A stretch of 59,775 nt of DNA from DATBFG01 sp036558645. Lineage in GTDB: Bacteria; Acidobacteriota; Terriglobia; Terriglobales; Acidobacteriaceae. A program made the translations under genes and the position numbers. The notes under the pieces were generated by a model. The model made no database searches. It was not told the origin of the DNA and saw nothing but the letters and a program-made list of their open reading frames with translations. The stretch is from contig DATBFG010000022.1 of assembly GCA_036558645.1 (NCBI GenBank), positions 1-59,775 on the forward strand. The letters are read 5' to 3'. Below, one piece after another: positions 43,254-53,279 of the stretch (the stretch's first letter is position 1; the number at the start of each line of letters is the position of its first letter).

Positions 43254-44231
43254 CTATTCGCTGACGGTGTGTTCTTCGCTTTGGGCCCGCAGCACGCGAT
43301 CCACTGAGTAAGGCGCGCGACGGCTAGGCTCGTGGTAATGCCGAACCTGCATCTCGCCGAGGAGTCCAACAGCCAGCATATTCAGTCCCGCCAACAACAG
43401 GACCGCGGAAAAGATCATCAGGGGGCCGTGATTCGACATAATGTCGTGGTGGTTGAGAAATTTCTCACCCAACAGCCACATTGCGATTGCACCCCCGCTG
43501 AAAATGCTGGCCATGCCAAACGTCCCAAAGAAATGCAGTGGACGGGAAAGATAGCGCAGCAGGAAGCGGATCGTGATCAGGTCGAAAAAAACTCTGAAGG
43601 TCCTCGAAATTCCGTAGTGAGATGCACCGCGCTCGCGGTTTATGTTTCGGATCGGCACTTCACAGATGGAAGCGCCATGCCACGAAGCCAGGGCGGGAAT
43701 GAACCGATGAAGTTCTCCGTAGAGCGGGACCTGTTCCAGAATGTCGCGACGATAGGCTTTGAAGGTGGTTCCAAAGTCGTGAATATCCACGCCGCTCAAC
43801 TTCGCCATTAACCAGTTCGCGCACTTTGAAGGAATGCGCCGCAACCAGAGATTGTCGATACGCTGCTTCCGCCAGCCGCTGACAATGTCGTAGCCCTCGG
43901 AGATTTTCTCCAGGAACAATGGAATGTCGGCAGGATCATGCTGCAGGTCGCCATCCATGGCAATGATGTACTCGCCGCGAGCATGATCGAACCCGGCAGC
44001 CAGAGCTGAAGTCTGTCCAAAATTGCGACGTAGCTTGACGACTGTAATGCGGCTGTCGACCGCTGCAATCTCACGTAGCACGTTAAACGTGCTGTCCGTC
44101 GACCCGTCATCAACCAGCACCATCTCGAAGCTCTCGCCCGCAGCCTCCATGACCGCCTTTAGCCGATCGTAGAGATCGGTGACGTTTTCCTGCTCATTGT
44201 GTAGAGGAACAACGATGGAGTAGCGAGGCAT
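43254..44231 (-). CDS. GT2 family glycosyltransferase (dolichyl-P-mannose-synthase-like)
   Basis: 325 residues. The GT-A core has VVPLHNEQEN, VDDGSTD, the metal-binding AMDGDLQHDPAD, and the RFIPALASWHG acceptor loop; two C-terminal helices (GMASIFSGGAIAMWLLG, LMIFSAVLLLAGLNMLAVG) anchor it. This is the ArnC/GtrB/DPM1 type that loads a sugar onto a polyprenyl phosphate at the inner membrane. Donor sugar unknown. UppP (20.3 kb) recycles a related carrier but is not nearby. Confidence 0.93.
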   Translation of the reverse strand: MPRYSIVVPLHNEQENVTDLYDRLKAVMEAAGESFEMVLVDDGSTDSTFNVLREIAAVDSRITVVKLRRNFGQTSALAAGFDHARGEYIIAMDGDLQHDPADIPLFLEKISEGYDIVSGWRKQRIDNLWLRRIPSKCANWLMAKLSGVDIHDFGTTFKAYRRDILEQVPLYGELHRFIPALASWHGASICEVPIRNINRERGASHYGISRTFRVFFDLITIRFLLRYLSRPLHFFGTFGMASIFSGGAIAMWLLGEKFLNHHDIMSNHGPLMIFSAVLLLAGLNMLAVGLLGEMQVRHYHEPSRRAPYSVDRVLRAQSEEHTVSE

Positions 44232-44427
44232 GAACTTCTATTATAGCCGGACTTTACCGATTTTCAGCCACACGAAAGCTTCTTCTTACTTCGGTGAGGG
44301 TTGTATGATTCTGTTCCAACCCATAGAAAAAACACGCGAAATCAACGCAGTGGAGTATCATCGGCCATCGGTTGCTGACAATACAAACAGTTACTCGTGA
44401 CGAGCTCGCACGAAGGGAGTCTCTCGG

Positions 44428-44568
44428 ATGGATACGATCCTCTTAATCATGTTTGGGGCGGTGATTTCGATGAGCACGGCGTTGACATTCATGGAAGTCC
44501 GCAAAATCCGCAAGAATTTGGAGGCTAAGCCGTCTGCCATTGCGAAAGAAAGGACTGCAGGAGCTTAG
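44428..44568 (+). CDS. Small membrane protein
   Basis: 46 codons. One N-terminal helix (TILLIMFGAVISMSTALTF) followed by a basic tail (EVRKIRKNLEAKPSAIAK). AAGGGAG lies about ten bases upstream. No family recognised. A CTGCAGG / CCTGCAG inverted repeat overlaps its end and extends downstream, perhaps a terminator. Confidence 0.45.
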   Translation: MDTILLIMFGAVISMSTALTFMEVRKIRKNLEAKPSAIAKERTAGA

Positions 44569-44639
44569 GTTGTAGCGCCTGCAGGGCTTTGCGAGATTTG
44601 GATGAAGGGGACTTGTGAGGTCCACGTCCCCTGTATGGA

Positions 44640-47600
44640 TCAGAATCCCGGACCTTCGGGATAAGCGGGCAAATCGGGCGGTCGGGCCGGTAACGACTTC
44701 GGGTGTGCCTGAATGTCCTGCATCACCATCTGAATTGCTCTTTCCAGTTGTGGGTCCTGCCCCTTCACCACTAGATCAGGACGATTCTCCACTACCACAT
44801 CAGGCTGGACGCCCCTGTTCTCGATGAGCCATTTACTATCCAAGCCGTAGAGCGCAAACTCCGGCCTCGTTATGTAACCACCATCCATGAGCGGTATCTG
44901 TCCGCGGATGCCACGCACGCCGCCCCAAGTTCGCTCGCCAATAAGTGGCCCCAGCTTGTACTGCTTAAAGAAGTAGCTGAAGAAATCGCCGTCAGATGCT
45001 GCATAGCGATTGGTTAGGCAGAGCATAGACCCGTTAAACACTTGGAACGGGATAGGCCCTCCCTCAAAGTTGCGGGCCGAACTCATCGCCGCCAGGACAC
45101 GGCGCAGGCGTTCGAAGATCAGCTGATCGACGAAACCTCCGCCGTTGTAGCGAACGTCGAAGATGATTCCCTGCTTGCGAATCTGCGGGAAATATTGTCG
45201 CATGAACTGATCCAGCCCTGGCCCCCCCATGTCCGGCAAGTACACATAGCCAACCTTCCCGTTGGTGGCTGCGTCGACTTTCTTCCGATTGGACTCGATC
45301 CAATTCATCTCGTGCAGGTTGTACTCGTCGGCGATGGGTTTCACCTGAACACTACGCGCACCATCCTTCGATGGCTTTGAATTAATGCTCAAAGTGACAG
45401 TTTCATTGACTGTGTTCACCATGAGCTCGTACGGACTTTGCGGAGCCTTGAGCTGCCGCCCATTGATAGCGACAAGGTAATCGCCTTCTTTCACATTGAC
45501 TCCGGGCTCGGTCAGGGGAGAACGCAGCTCAGGATCCCAGTTCATGCCGGGATAGATTTTCTTGATGCGATACATCCCGCTGGCTTGGTCAAGCTCATAG
45601 TCAGCGCCTAACAGGCCGACCTTCACCGGATGTAGGTCTGGGTAGTCTCCGCCGCCCACGTAGGTGTGCGAGTTGGAAAGCTCGCCAATCATGTCACCCA
45701 AAATGTAGGTCAGGGCGTAGCGATCCGAAACATAAGGCAACAGTTGCCAATACTTGTCGTGCATCTTCTGCCAGTCAACACCGTTCATGGACGCTTCGTA
45801 GAAGTAGTCGCGCTCCTGGCGCCAAACTTCGTTGAACATCTGCGCCCATTCTTTGGGAGGATCGACCTCCGCCTGCATGGAAGCGAGGTTCAGTGATCCG
45901 TCCCCGACTTTCTTTGGATTGTCGCCGGGCTTTGCATCGATGATGCCGTAGGTATCCCCGCCCTGGTAGAGCAGCTTCGATCCGTCGAAGGAAACCGTAA
46001 AGCGCTCGACATCTTCAATAACAACCTTGTTCTTTCGTTCTTTTAAGTCGTAGGCATGAACCTGGGACGACTCGCCGGGAATAGGTCCAGACAAGCCTTG
46101 GATTGGCGTGCTCGAGTAATAGACAAATCCTTTAGCCACAGTAATGGTGCGGATTACCGAAGGATCCATCGGCAGCGCGACGATGCGGTCCTGAATGCCG
46201 TCGAGATCGATACGGAATTCGGCCGGCTTTTCTTTCTCGCTTTTAGTCGGCTCCTCTGCTTTCGTAGGGGGCTGACCGGATTCCGGTTTCGCGGCTTCGG
46301 GTTTGGTGGGTTTTTTCTCCGGCTTCTTTGGTTGTTCCGGAGTTGGAGTTGGCTTGGTCGCCTCTTCCGTTTTGATTTGAGTTTCATCGCTCAAAGCCGG
46401 AAAGGGCGATGGTTCATCCTTCTTCAAAGTCGCGATGTAAATGCGGGTTGTCTTGGGGTTGGCGAATTCGAAGTCGATATTGCCAAGGACCTCGTTGAAA
46501 TCTCGATCGGAGAGGAAGTACAAGTACCTGCCGTCGGGATCGAATAGCCCGGCGAAGCTGTTCGTCATAGCAGTGGTCACGGCCGTACTCTTCCGATCAG
46601 CAAGGGAGTACAAATAGACCACCGAGAACGTAGTTTCGGATGGCTTGTCATAAACCAGCCACTTACTGTCGGGAGACCAGGAGTAATTCGTAATTTCTCC
46701 AAACTTGGCACGGTCGACCTCGACTGCTTTCTTATCCTTGATATCGATGTACCACAGACGGAGATCCTTGTCGGCCCACGCGAGTTTCTTGCTATCCAGA
46801 GACCATGCAGGAGCGAATTTGAAACCCTTGTAGCCACTGGTGATCTGCTGTTCTTCTCCCATGCCGTCCTGCGGTGTTATGTAGATCTCATCCTCGCCGG
46901 TTTGATCAGAAATGTAGGCGATCCAGCGGCCATCGGGTGACCAGACTGTCGACTTTTCGCGGATACCCGGCGTCCGGCTTAGATTGCGGATGCTGCCTTC
47001 CTTTGCCGGTGCAGTGAATACATCGCCTCGAGCCGCAAAGACTGCACGCTTACCGTCCGGAGATATGTCGAAATCCGTGATGTTCTTGTTTACGGTTGCC
47101 CAACGCTTCATCGTCTGACTGCGGTCGGCAGGCAGCAGGATGCTTAGTTTCTTGGATTCCTTCGTCTGAAGATCGAGGGTGTATAGGTAGCCGGCATTCT
47201 CGAAAATAATCGAATCTGGCCCGAGGCTAGGCCACATCACATCAAAATCCGTGAAGTGAGTAACCTGTTCTACCTGCTTGCTCCCGAGATCGTAGCTATA
47301 GATGTTGAAGTGGTGCTCCGGCCCGCGATCGGAACTGAAGTAAATCGTATTGCCGTGCCACATTGGGAAGGTGTCCGTCCATTCCGTGTGCGGCGGACCT
47401 GCCTCTACAGTGTTGTTCTTGAGGTCATAGATAATGATGTCCTGTGCCATGCCGCCGGTGTAACGCTTCCATTGACGAAAATTGCGAAAGATCTGGTTGT
47501 ACGCAACTTTTGCCCCATCCGGCGAGAACGATGTCAAACCACCTTGATCCTGTGGCCACGGCTCAGGAAGCCCCCCATCGATACTGATGCTGTACTGGCG

Positions 47601-48047
47601 CTTTACCCAACCATTCGTGGCATTCGCGCGGGAGATGAACAGAATCCTCTTACTGTCCGGATACCAGGTGACCACTTGATTGTGGATACCCATGCGGTCG
47701 CTCAACTGCTGAGCGCTTCCCTGGTAGAAGGTCAGTTGTTTTGGCTGGCCTCCTTCGGATGGCATTACGTAAACGTTAAAGTTCCCGTCATACTGGCCGG
47801 TAAAGGCGACCCACTTGCCATCGGGGGAGAACTTAGGAAACAATTCCCTGCCCGGATGCGATGTGATGCGCCGCGCAACACCGCCCGAGGTCGAAGCCAG
47901 CCAGATGTCCCCGCCGTAGCTGAATGCGATCTTATCTTTATGAATATCCGGAAAACGCATGAGACGGCCTTCCTGCGCTTCCTGAGCCAAGACAAAAGTG
48001 GCGCTGAACAAAAGGCAAAGCGCAGCCAATTTCCTAAGAAAAAACAT
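44640..48047 (-). CDS. Tricorn protease homologue (S41 family)
   Basis: 1135 residues. A signal peptide (LAALCLLFSATFVLA) shows it is exported, unlike archaeal Tricorn. Two beta-propellers (many SPDGKWVAF / SPDSKWLVY blades), a Pro/Lys/Glu-rich linker, a PDZ domain (GDYLVAINGRQLK), and the S41 catalytic core with the nucleophile Ser in YAASDGDFFS and the helix GIIFDVRYNGGG. Members degrade peptides produced by larger proteases. It is divergent to the amidase gene at 48332, with 284 bases between, likely holding both promoters. Confidence 0.93.
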   Translation of the reverse strand: MFFLRKLAALCLLFSATFVLAQEAQEGRLMRFPDIHKDKIAFSYGGDIWLASTSGGVARRITSHPGRELFPKFSPDGKWVAFTGQYDGNFNVYVMPSEGGQPKQLTFYQGSAQQLSDRMGIHNQVVTWYPDSKRILFISRANATNGWVKRQYSISIDGGLPEPWPQDQGGLTSFSPDGAKVAYNQIFRNFRQWKRYTGGMAQDIIIYDLKNNTVEAGPPHTEWTDTFPMWHGNTIYFSSDRGPEHHFNIYSYDLGSKQVEQVTHFTDFDVMWPSLGPDSIIFENAGYLYTLDLQTKESKKLSILLPADRSQTMKRWATVNKNITDFDISPDGKRAVFAARGDVFTAPAKEGSIRNLSRTPGIREKSTVWSPDGRWIAYISDQTGEDEIYITPQDGMGEEQQITSGYKGFKFAPAWSLDSKKLAWADKDLRLWYIDIKDKKAVEVDRAKFGEITNYSWSPDSKWLVYDKPSETTFSVVYLYSLADRKSTAVTTAMTNSFAGLFDPDGRYLYFLSDRDFNEVLGNIDFEFANPKTTRIYIATLKKDEPSPFPALSDETQIKTEEATKPTPTPEQPKKPEKKPTKPEAAKPESGQPPTKAEEPTKSEKEKPAEFRIDLDGIQDRIVALPMDPSVIRTITVAKGFVYYSSTPIQGLSGPIPGESSQVHAYDLKERKNKVVIEDVERFTVSFDGSKLLYQGGDTYGIIDAKPGDNPKKVGDGSLNLASMQAEVDPPKEWAQMFNEVWRQERDYFYEASMNGVDWQKMHDKYWQLLPYVSDRYALTYILGDMIGELSNSHTYVGGGDYPDLHPVKVGLLGADYELDQASGMYRIKKIYPGMNWDPELRSPLTEPGVNVKEGDYLVAINGRQLKAPQSPYELMVNTVNETVTLSINSKPSKDGARSVQVKPIADEYNLHEMNWIESNRKKVDAATNGKVGYVYLPDMGGPGLDQFMRQYFPQIRKQGIIFDVRYNGGGFVDQLIFERLRRVLAAMSSARNFEGGPIPFQVFNGSMLCLTNRYAASDGDFFSYFFKQYKLGPLIGERTWGGVRGIRGQIPLMDGGYITRPEFALYGLDSKWLIENRGVQPDVVVENRPDLVVKGQDPQLERAIQMVMQDIQAHPKSLPARPPDLPAYPEGPGF

Positions 48048-48331
48048 GAGTGCTCCTCCAAGCAGACGGTGAAATGCTGCAGGCAGCTAACTGCAACTCA
48101 GAAACGTGCGATTGTAGCAGCTTAGGACGGGTGGGCAGCACGAATGTGGTTCCCGTCTCCAATCTCAGAATGGTTCATGAATACGATGCGTTACCGCATC
48201 TATTGGACGAGCGCAGAGGCAAAAAGAAAGCACGATCCGGCACTGGGATCGCCTATAATTCGTTCCCCGAAGTCAACGCGCGGCTCGCTTGAGTCGAAGC
48301 GTCCCGTTCCCTGAACGCAGAGGCAAAACCT

Positions 48332-49978
48332 ATGGCATGCAAGCAACCAAGACTGGGTTCCCGTAGAAATTTCTTGCAGACCGCACTGTTTGGCGGGGCA
48401 AGCACGATCCTGTTGCCAGCGCTCGCAGGGGCGCGTGTCCAAGACCTAAGTGGCAACATCGTCCCCTCTGTACCCGCTTTTGAATTGGACGAGTTGAGCA
48501 TTGGCGACCTCCAGGCTGCCATGACCGCCGGGAAACACACGGCGAGTTCCCTAGCCGAGTTGTATCTTGGCCGCATCGCGCAGATCGATCAGAAGGGCGT
48601 GATGCTGAAGAGCGTCATCGAGGTCAACCCTGATGCGATTTCGATTGCCCTGAATCTCGATCGTGAGCGCAAGCAGAAAGGCTCGCGGGGACCATTGCAC
48701 GGCATTCCCATTCTGATTAAAGACAACATCGATACCGGCGACAAGATGCAAACCACTGCCGGCTCACTAGCCCTGGTTGGGCGCCCTGTTGCCAAGGACG
48801 CCTACGTCGTCCAGAAGTTGCGCGAGGCCGGCGTTGTCATTCTTGGTAAAACCAACCTCAGCGAATGGGCCAACATCCGTTCCAATCACTCGAGCAGCGG
48901 ATGGAGCGGCCGCGGTGGTCAGACCAAGAATCCATATGCTCTCGACCGTAACCCTTGCGGCTCAAGTTCTGGTTCGGGTGCCGCAACGGCCGCCAATCTG
49001 TGCGCAGTCGCGGTGGGCACGGAGACAGATGGATCGGTTATCTGCCCATCGTCAGTCAACGGGTTAGTCGGCATCAAGCCGACACTCGGGCTGGTAAGCC
49101 GCTCCGGGATCATTCCGATCGCGCACAGCCAGGATACCGCCGGTCCCATGGCGCGCAGTGTGAAGGATGCCGCCATACTTCTCGGTGCGATGGCCGGAAC
49201 CGATCCCAGTGACAAAGCAACCGCCGGGGCTGCCTCGAAGCTTTCACCTGATTACACCAAGTTCCTTGATCCAAATGGATTGCGAGGCGCCCGTCTCGGG
49301 GTTGCCAGAAAATACTTCGGATCGAACGATGCCGTCGATCGCGCTATCAACAAGATGATCGACGCCATGAAACAGCTAGGCGCAGTTATCATCGATCCCG
49401 CCGATCTTCCGTCTCATGGCAAGTTCGATGACACGGAATTCACGGTTCTGCTCTATGAACTGAGGGCAGACCTGAATGCCTATCTCGCTGCGCGGAATGA
49501 TGCACCCGTGAAAACACTCGAAGAGGTCATCGCTTTCAATGAACGAAATCGCGATCGCGAAATGCCCTATTTTGGTCAGGAAGTCTTCATCAGGGCACAA
49601 GCCAAGGGTCCGCTAACCGATAAAGAATATCTGGATGCAATCGAGGCCAATCACCGCCTCTCCCGAACTGAGGGGATCGATGCGGTGATGGATAAGTTCA
49701 ATCTGGACGCAATCGTCGCACCCAGCGGAAGTCCGGCATGGTTGACCGATTTGATCAGCGGAGACCATGGAGGTGGAGAGAGTTCGAATGCAGCGGCCGT
49801 CGCTGGGTACCCAAATATCACCGTACCGGCTGGGATGGTTTTTGGCCTTCCCATTGGCATCTCGTTTTTCGGACGCGCATGGAGTGAGTCCAAGCTAGTA
49901 AAGATCGCATACGGATTCGAGCAAGCGATTAAGGCACGCAGGCCGCCGCAGTTTCTCGCAAGCGCCCAGACCGGATAG
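48332..49978 (+). CDS. Amidase-signature hydrolase
   Basis: 548 residues. A Tat-type N-terminus (SRRNFLQTALFGGAS) suggests export folded. The amidase signature has Lys in PILIKDNIDTG, the cis-Ser and nucleophile in GSSSGSGAATAAN and the ETDGSVICPSS turn, i.e. a Ser-Ser-Lys triad. Related to GatA and to peptide amidases; substrate unknown. A short secreted-protein gene follows 13 bases later and may be co-expressed. Confidence 0.92.
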   Translation: MACKQPRLGSRRNFLQTALFGGASTILLPALAGARVQDLSGNIVPSVPAFELDELSIGDLQAAMTAGKHTASSLAELYLGRIAQIDQKGVMLKSVIEVNPDAISIALNLDRERKQKGSRGPLHGIPILIKDNIDTGDKMQTTAGSLALVGRPVAKDAYVVQKLREAGVVILGKTNLSEWANIRSNHSSSGWSGRGGQTKNPYALDRNPCGSSSGSGAATAANLCAVAVGTETDGSVICPSSVNGLVGIKPTLGLVSRSGIIPIAHSQDTAGPMARSVKDAAILLGAMAGTDPSDKATAGAASKLSPDYTKFLDPNGLRGARLGVARKYFGSNDAVDRAINKMIDAMKQLGAVIIDPADLPSHGKFDDTEFTVLLYELRADLNAYLAARNDAPVKTLEEVIAFNERNRDREMPYFGQEVFIRAQAKGPLTDKEYLDAIEANHRLSRTEGIDAVMDKFNLDAIVAPSGSPAWLTDLISGDHGGGESSNAAAVAGYPNITVPAGMVFGLPIGISFFGRAWSESKLVKIAYGFEQAIKARRPPQFLASAQTG

Positions 49979-49991
49979 AAGGGAGCATCAA

Positions 49992-50618
49992 GTGCGAAGC
50001 CGCATCGTTGTAATCACCGGCTTGATTGCCGCGGTTGTGTCCGTTTCAGCAGAATCATCCACTCAGCGAGTGTTGTCAGCGAATCAGCAGATCGCAGCTG
50101 CCGTGTTACCCTTGCCGGAAATTCTGCGTGGGAAGGCGACAGTGATCGGCTACTCGCCTGATCTCTCGATCGTCACCCTACGTCAAGGCTCAAATGGCAT
50201 GGTGTGTAGCGTGTTCCAACCTGGGACCGACCAGTTTGATATGCGCTGCTACCACGAATCTTTCATGCCGTTGATTCGCCGACTTCGTGAGCTACACGCC
50301 AAGAATCTCAAGGATGAAGACGTCGACCGCATCATTGACGAAGAAGTGAAGACAAAAAAGTTAGTGCTCCCTGATCATCCTACCGCGGGATATCGCATGT
50401 ACGGTCCCCTGTCCGACTATCAACCCTCTACCAACTTGGCAGGAAAGGAAATTCACGCGTGGCAATCTATCCATTTTCCTTACAAGACTGCCGCAGAGAT
50501 CGGACTAGCTGAGGAGGGACAAGTTCCCCGAACAATGCCCTACGTCATGACATCCGGCACGTTCTGGTCACACGTGATGATTGAACACGAAGACAACGAT
50601 GCGAAGGATAAGAAGTAG
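49992..50618 (+). CDS. Exported protein of unknown function
   Basis: 208 residues, GTG start with GGGAG upstream. N-terminal signal peptide (VVITGLIAAVVSVSA). The mature part contains two cysteines (GMVCSVF, DMRCYHE) and a charged C-terminal end; no domain recognised. Only 13 bases separate it from the amidase, so a shared transcript and possibly a shared export or substrate context is likely. Confidence 0.7.
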   Translation: MRSRIVVITGLIAAVVSVSAESSTQRVLSANQQIAAAVLPLPEILRGKATVIGYSPDLSIVTLRQGSNGMVCSVFQPGTDQFDMRCYHESFMPLIRRLRELHAKNLKDEDVDRIIDEEVKTKKLVLPDHPTAGYRMYGPLSDYQPSTNLAGKEIHAWQSIHFPYKTAAEIGLAEEGQVPRTMPYVMTSGTFWSHVMIEHEDNDAKDKK

Positions 50619-50640
50619 ACACGCTACATGACGTGAATTC

Positions 50641-51882
50641 TTACTCGTACCTGAGAGCTTCTATCGGATCCAGATTTGCAGCCCGCACGGCCGGGAACAT
50701 TCCGCTCGCGATGCCCACAAATGCGAGAATCGTGCTTGCGATCAGCAGAATCTTGGGGGCGACGACAAGACGGATGTCTCCGGCCTCCGCATGCTTCGCC
50801 AGCGCACTATAAAGAGTAAGCGTTCCCACGGAGATGGACACACCGTAGGACAGTAAGACTCCAAGTATGCCTCCCACGGCCGTAATCACCATTGCTTCGG
50901 CAAGGAACTGAAACAGGATGTCCCTTTTGCGCGCGCCCAGCGCTTTTTCAACGCCAATCTCGCGAGTGCGCTGCGTCACCGAGACCAACATGATATTCAT
51001 CAGCCCGATACCGCCAATGCCCAAGGTAATCGTCCCGATGAAGGCAAGCAGTATCTTCAGCCCCATAATGATGATGCCGAATTGTGACAACTGTTTTTGC
51101 GCATCAAAGACCATGAGGGCTCGTTCATCGTTGGAGCGAAAGCCGTGTGCATTCGCCAGCGACTCGCGGATCGTCCTCTCTAGTCGAGCATGGTCCAGGC
51201 CCTCGGAGTCCAGCCAAATTCCCTGCACATAGTGAGTGTCCATAAGCACATCCATGGATGTGAACGGGACATAGACCGTGCGGTTGTCATCGCTCTCGCC
51301 CTCCTGCATGCGGGGATGAGCAACTCCCACGACCTGAAAGCTGACTCCATTGATTCGCACCGACTCTCCAAGTGCAGGCATGCCGGAGAACAGTTTGTCT
51401 TTCGCCTCGGACCCCAGCACGCAGTAGAGTCCATGAGTCATGGAATCCTGGTCATCGAGGAATCGTCCCTCATCAATTTGCAAGTTCCAGATAGCCGCAA
51501 TCGAAGGGTCAGCTCCAACAATAGGAAAGCCGAAGGAACGGGGACCGTTCTGTACGGTCGCATCTCGATTTGCCGTGCGCGCAACATGACGAGCCAGAGG
51601 AAGCACGTTGCGCAAGAGTTCCACGTCCTGATTCGTAAGATGGATTTGAACTCCGGCCTTGTTACCACCTGCCTGTTGGGATGTCCGGCCGGCGTAAACT
51701 CCAACAGAAGTTGCTCCGAAACTGTGGAAGATGTTTTCAATCGCCTGACCGAAGCCATCTCCATATGCAAGGAGCAACACGACCGTAGCAATGCCCCACG
51801 CCATTCCCAACATGGTGAGGACGGTCTTCCTCAGATCGTGGCGCATTGCGAAGTATGCTTGCTGCAGGAGGTCACGCTTCAT
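50641..51882 (-). CDS. MacB/FtsX-type ABC permease (downstream copy)
   Basis: 413 residues. One N-terminal helix (VLTMLGMAWGIATVVLLLAYGDG), a large periplasmic MacB-like domain, then three C-terminal helices (IMGLKILLAFIGTITLGIGGIGLMNI, AMVITAVGGILGVLLSYG, ILAFVGIASGMFPAVRAA). The RTREIGVEKALGA motif of FtsX permeases contacts the ATPase. The upstream permease lies two bases away, so the two form a heterodimer, but no ATP-binding subunit gene is adjacent in this window. Confidence 0.92.
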   Translation of the reverse strand: MKRDLLQQAYFAMRHDLRKTVLTMLGMAWGIATVVLLLAYGDGFGQAIENIFHSFGATSVGVYAGRTSQQAGGNKAGVQIHLTNQDVELLRNVLPLARHVARTANRDATVQNGPRSFGFPIVGADPSIAAIWNLQIDEGRFLDDQDSMTHGLYCVLGSEAKDKLFSGMPALGESVRINGVSFQVVGVAHPRMQEGESDDNRTVYVPFTSMDVLMDTHYVQGIWLDSEGLDHARLERTIRESLANAHGFRSNDERALMVFDAQKQLSQFGIIIMGLKILLAFIGTITLGIGGIGLMNIMLVSVTQRTREIGVEKALGARKRDILFQFLAEAMVITAVGGILGVLLSYGVSISVGTLTLYSALAKHAEAGDIRLVVAPKILLIASTILAFVGIASGMFPAVRAANLDPIEALRYE

Positions 51883-51884
51883 CT

Positions 51885-53135
51885 TTATTCTTTCCGGAGG
51901 GCCTCCACAGGTTGCAACAACGCTGCCTTCCGGGCCGGATACAATCCAGCCGCAACACCCGCGAGCGCCAAGGATCCAATCGCGAGGGCGGCGGTGGCAG
52001 GCACCAGTTTAGGTGTATCCCAACCGGGCGGGGATGGTAACAGTGACAGCGCTGACATCAGAGCGGCTGCCGCGCCCATTCCGATTCCACCGCTCAACAG
52101 GGTGAGAAATGCACCCTCGGCAAAGAATTGAAACATGATGCTACGGTTGGTAGCACCCAGCGCCTTCATCAATCCAATTTCGCGCGTGCGGTCCGCTACC
52201 GCCACCAGCATGATATTGATGATCCCAATGGCGCCAAGGGCCAACGTTACCAATCCCACACTGCCTAGAAACATGTTCATGGCGTCAAAGATTTTCCCGA
52301 CTTGATCGACGGTATTGATTGTGTCCCATTCATCGAAAGCGTCCGGACTCGTGTAGTCGAAACCATGATTGCGGGCGATGATCTTATGTACAGCGGTCTG
52401 TGCGGCTTCGTGGACTTCCCGCGATTTTGGCTGGTAATTCATGAAGCTGATGGCATCGGGAATGTCGCCCACGTTCAGCGGAGGAAAGTACTGCTGCATC
52501 GTAAAGAACGGAATAAAAATACGGAGATTCAGCGTGTTGTTATCTCCATGCCCAATCCGTTTAAGGGTGCCAATCACTTCAAAACGAATTCCGTTCAGCA
52601 AAATGGTATTGCCAACCGCAGGTCGCCCGCTAAACAACACCCGCCGTGCCTCGTCACCAAGGATGACTACCGCCCGTTTCTGCGTATCGTCGAACTCATT
52701 GAGCCATCTTCCGCTAGAAATCGGCATGTAGCGGATCTTCCGGAAATCTGCAGGGACTCCCATGAGCTGCCCGCTGCTTTGAAAGTAATCACTGACGGCA
52801 CGAACATCACCCCGCGAGATCACTGGCGAAGCGGCATTGACCTCTGGGCATTCATTCATAATGTCGCGATAATCGCGATAGGTGAGATAGTAACGCCGCA
52901 TGCTGGTGAAGCTGGAACTCACCGCCGGGGCTCGCCCTCCCCAGATAAACATCACGTTTTCGCCCAGTTCATCGAATTGCTTGCGGTTTCCAGAGCGAAA
53001 CCCTTCTCCCAGGCCTACCAGGAGAAGTAAGGAGCCCACACCCCAGGCAATCCCAAACATGGTGAGAAAAGAACGCAGCTTGTGCGCCCAGAGTGTTCGA
53101 AGAGTTTGACCAAGAATTTCCAGCAGAAGGCGCAT
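51885..53135 (-). CDS. MacB/FtsX-type ABC permease (upstream copy)
   Basis: 416 residues with the same layout as its neighbour: N-terminal helix (SFLTMFGIAWGVGSLLLLVG), periplasmic domain, and C-terminal helices with the coupling motif RTREIGLMKALGA. The gene ends two bases before the next permease. Such permeases move macrolides, lipoproteins or signal-peptide-like molecules, or act mechanically. Without the ATPase gene nearby, the substrate cannot be guessed. Confidence 0.92.
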   Translation of the reverse strand: MRLLLEILGQTLRTLWAHKLRSFLTMFGIAWGVGSLLLLVGLGEGFRSGNRKQFDELGENVMFIWGGRAPAVSSSFTSMRRYYLTYRDYRDIMNECPEVNAASPVISRGDVRAVSDYFQSSGQLMGVPADFRKIRYMPISSGRWLNEFDDTQKRAVVILGDEARRVLFSGRPAVGNTILLNGIRFEVIGTLKRIGHGDNNTLNLRIFIPFFTMQQYFPPLNVGDIPDAISFMNYQPKSREVHEAAQTAVHKIIARNHGFDYTSPDAFDEWDTINTVDQVGKIFDAMNMFLGSVGLVTLALGAIGIINIMLVAVADRTREIGLMKALGATNRSIMFQFFAEGAFLTLLSGGIGMGAAAALMSALSLLPSPPGWDTPKLVPATAALAIGSLALAGVAAGLYPARKAALLQPVEALRKE

Positions 53136-53197
53136 GCGCTACTCACAATCATACGCGATACGGAAGATGGGCGCAGTTATCCTCCCCGCTGTGGCAC

Positions 53198-53241
53198 AAA
53201 AAGAAAGGCTCCCGGGTGGTGGTGATACACAACCGGGAGCC
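53198..53241 (-). terminator. Rho-independent terminator downstream of the small secreted protein
   Basis: On the minus strand a 9-bp stem GGCTCCCGG / CCGGGAGCC (53207-53241) is followed by TTTCTTTTT. It ends the transcript of the 139-residue protein gene (53280-53699) and separates it from the permease pair. Confidence 0.8.
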
Positions 53242-53279
53242 AAACTTTCAGAAGCTGGTTCTAGACCAGACTCAAGCGT

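Noticed and set aside
47256..48125. 289-codon ORF opposite the Tricorn gene
   Set aside because: Antisense shadow; no recognisable domain, while the minus strand reads as beta-propeller.
51190..52131. 313-codon ORF opposite the permeases
   Set aside because: Antisense shadow of two clear FtsX permease genes.
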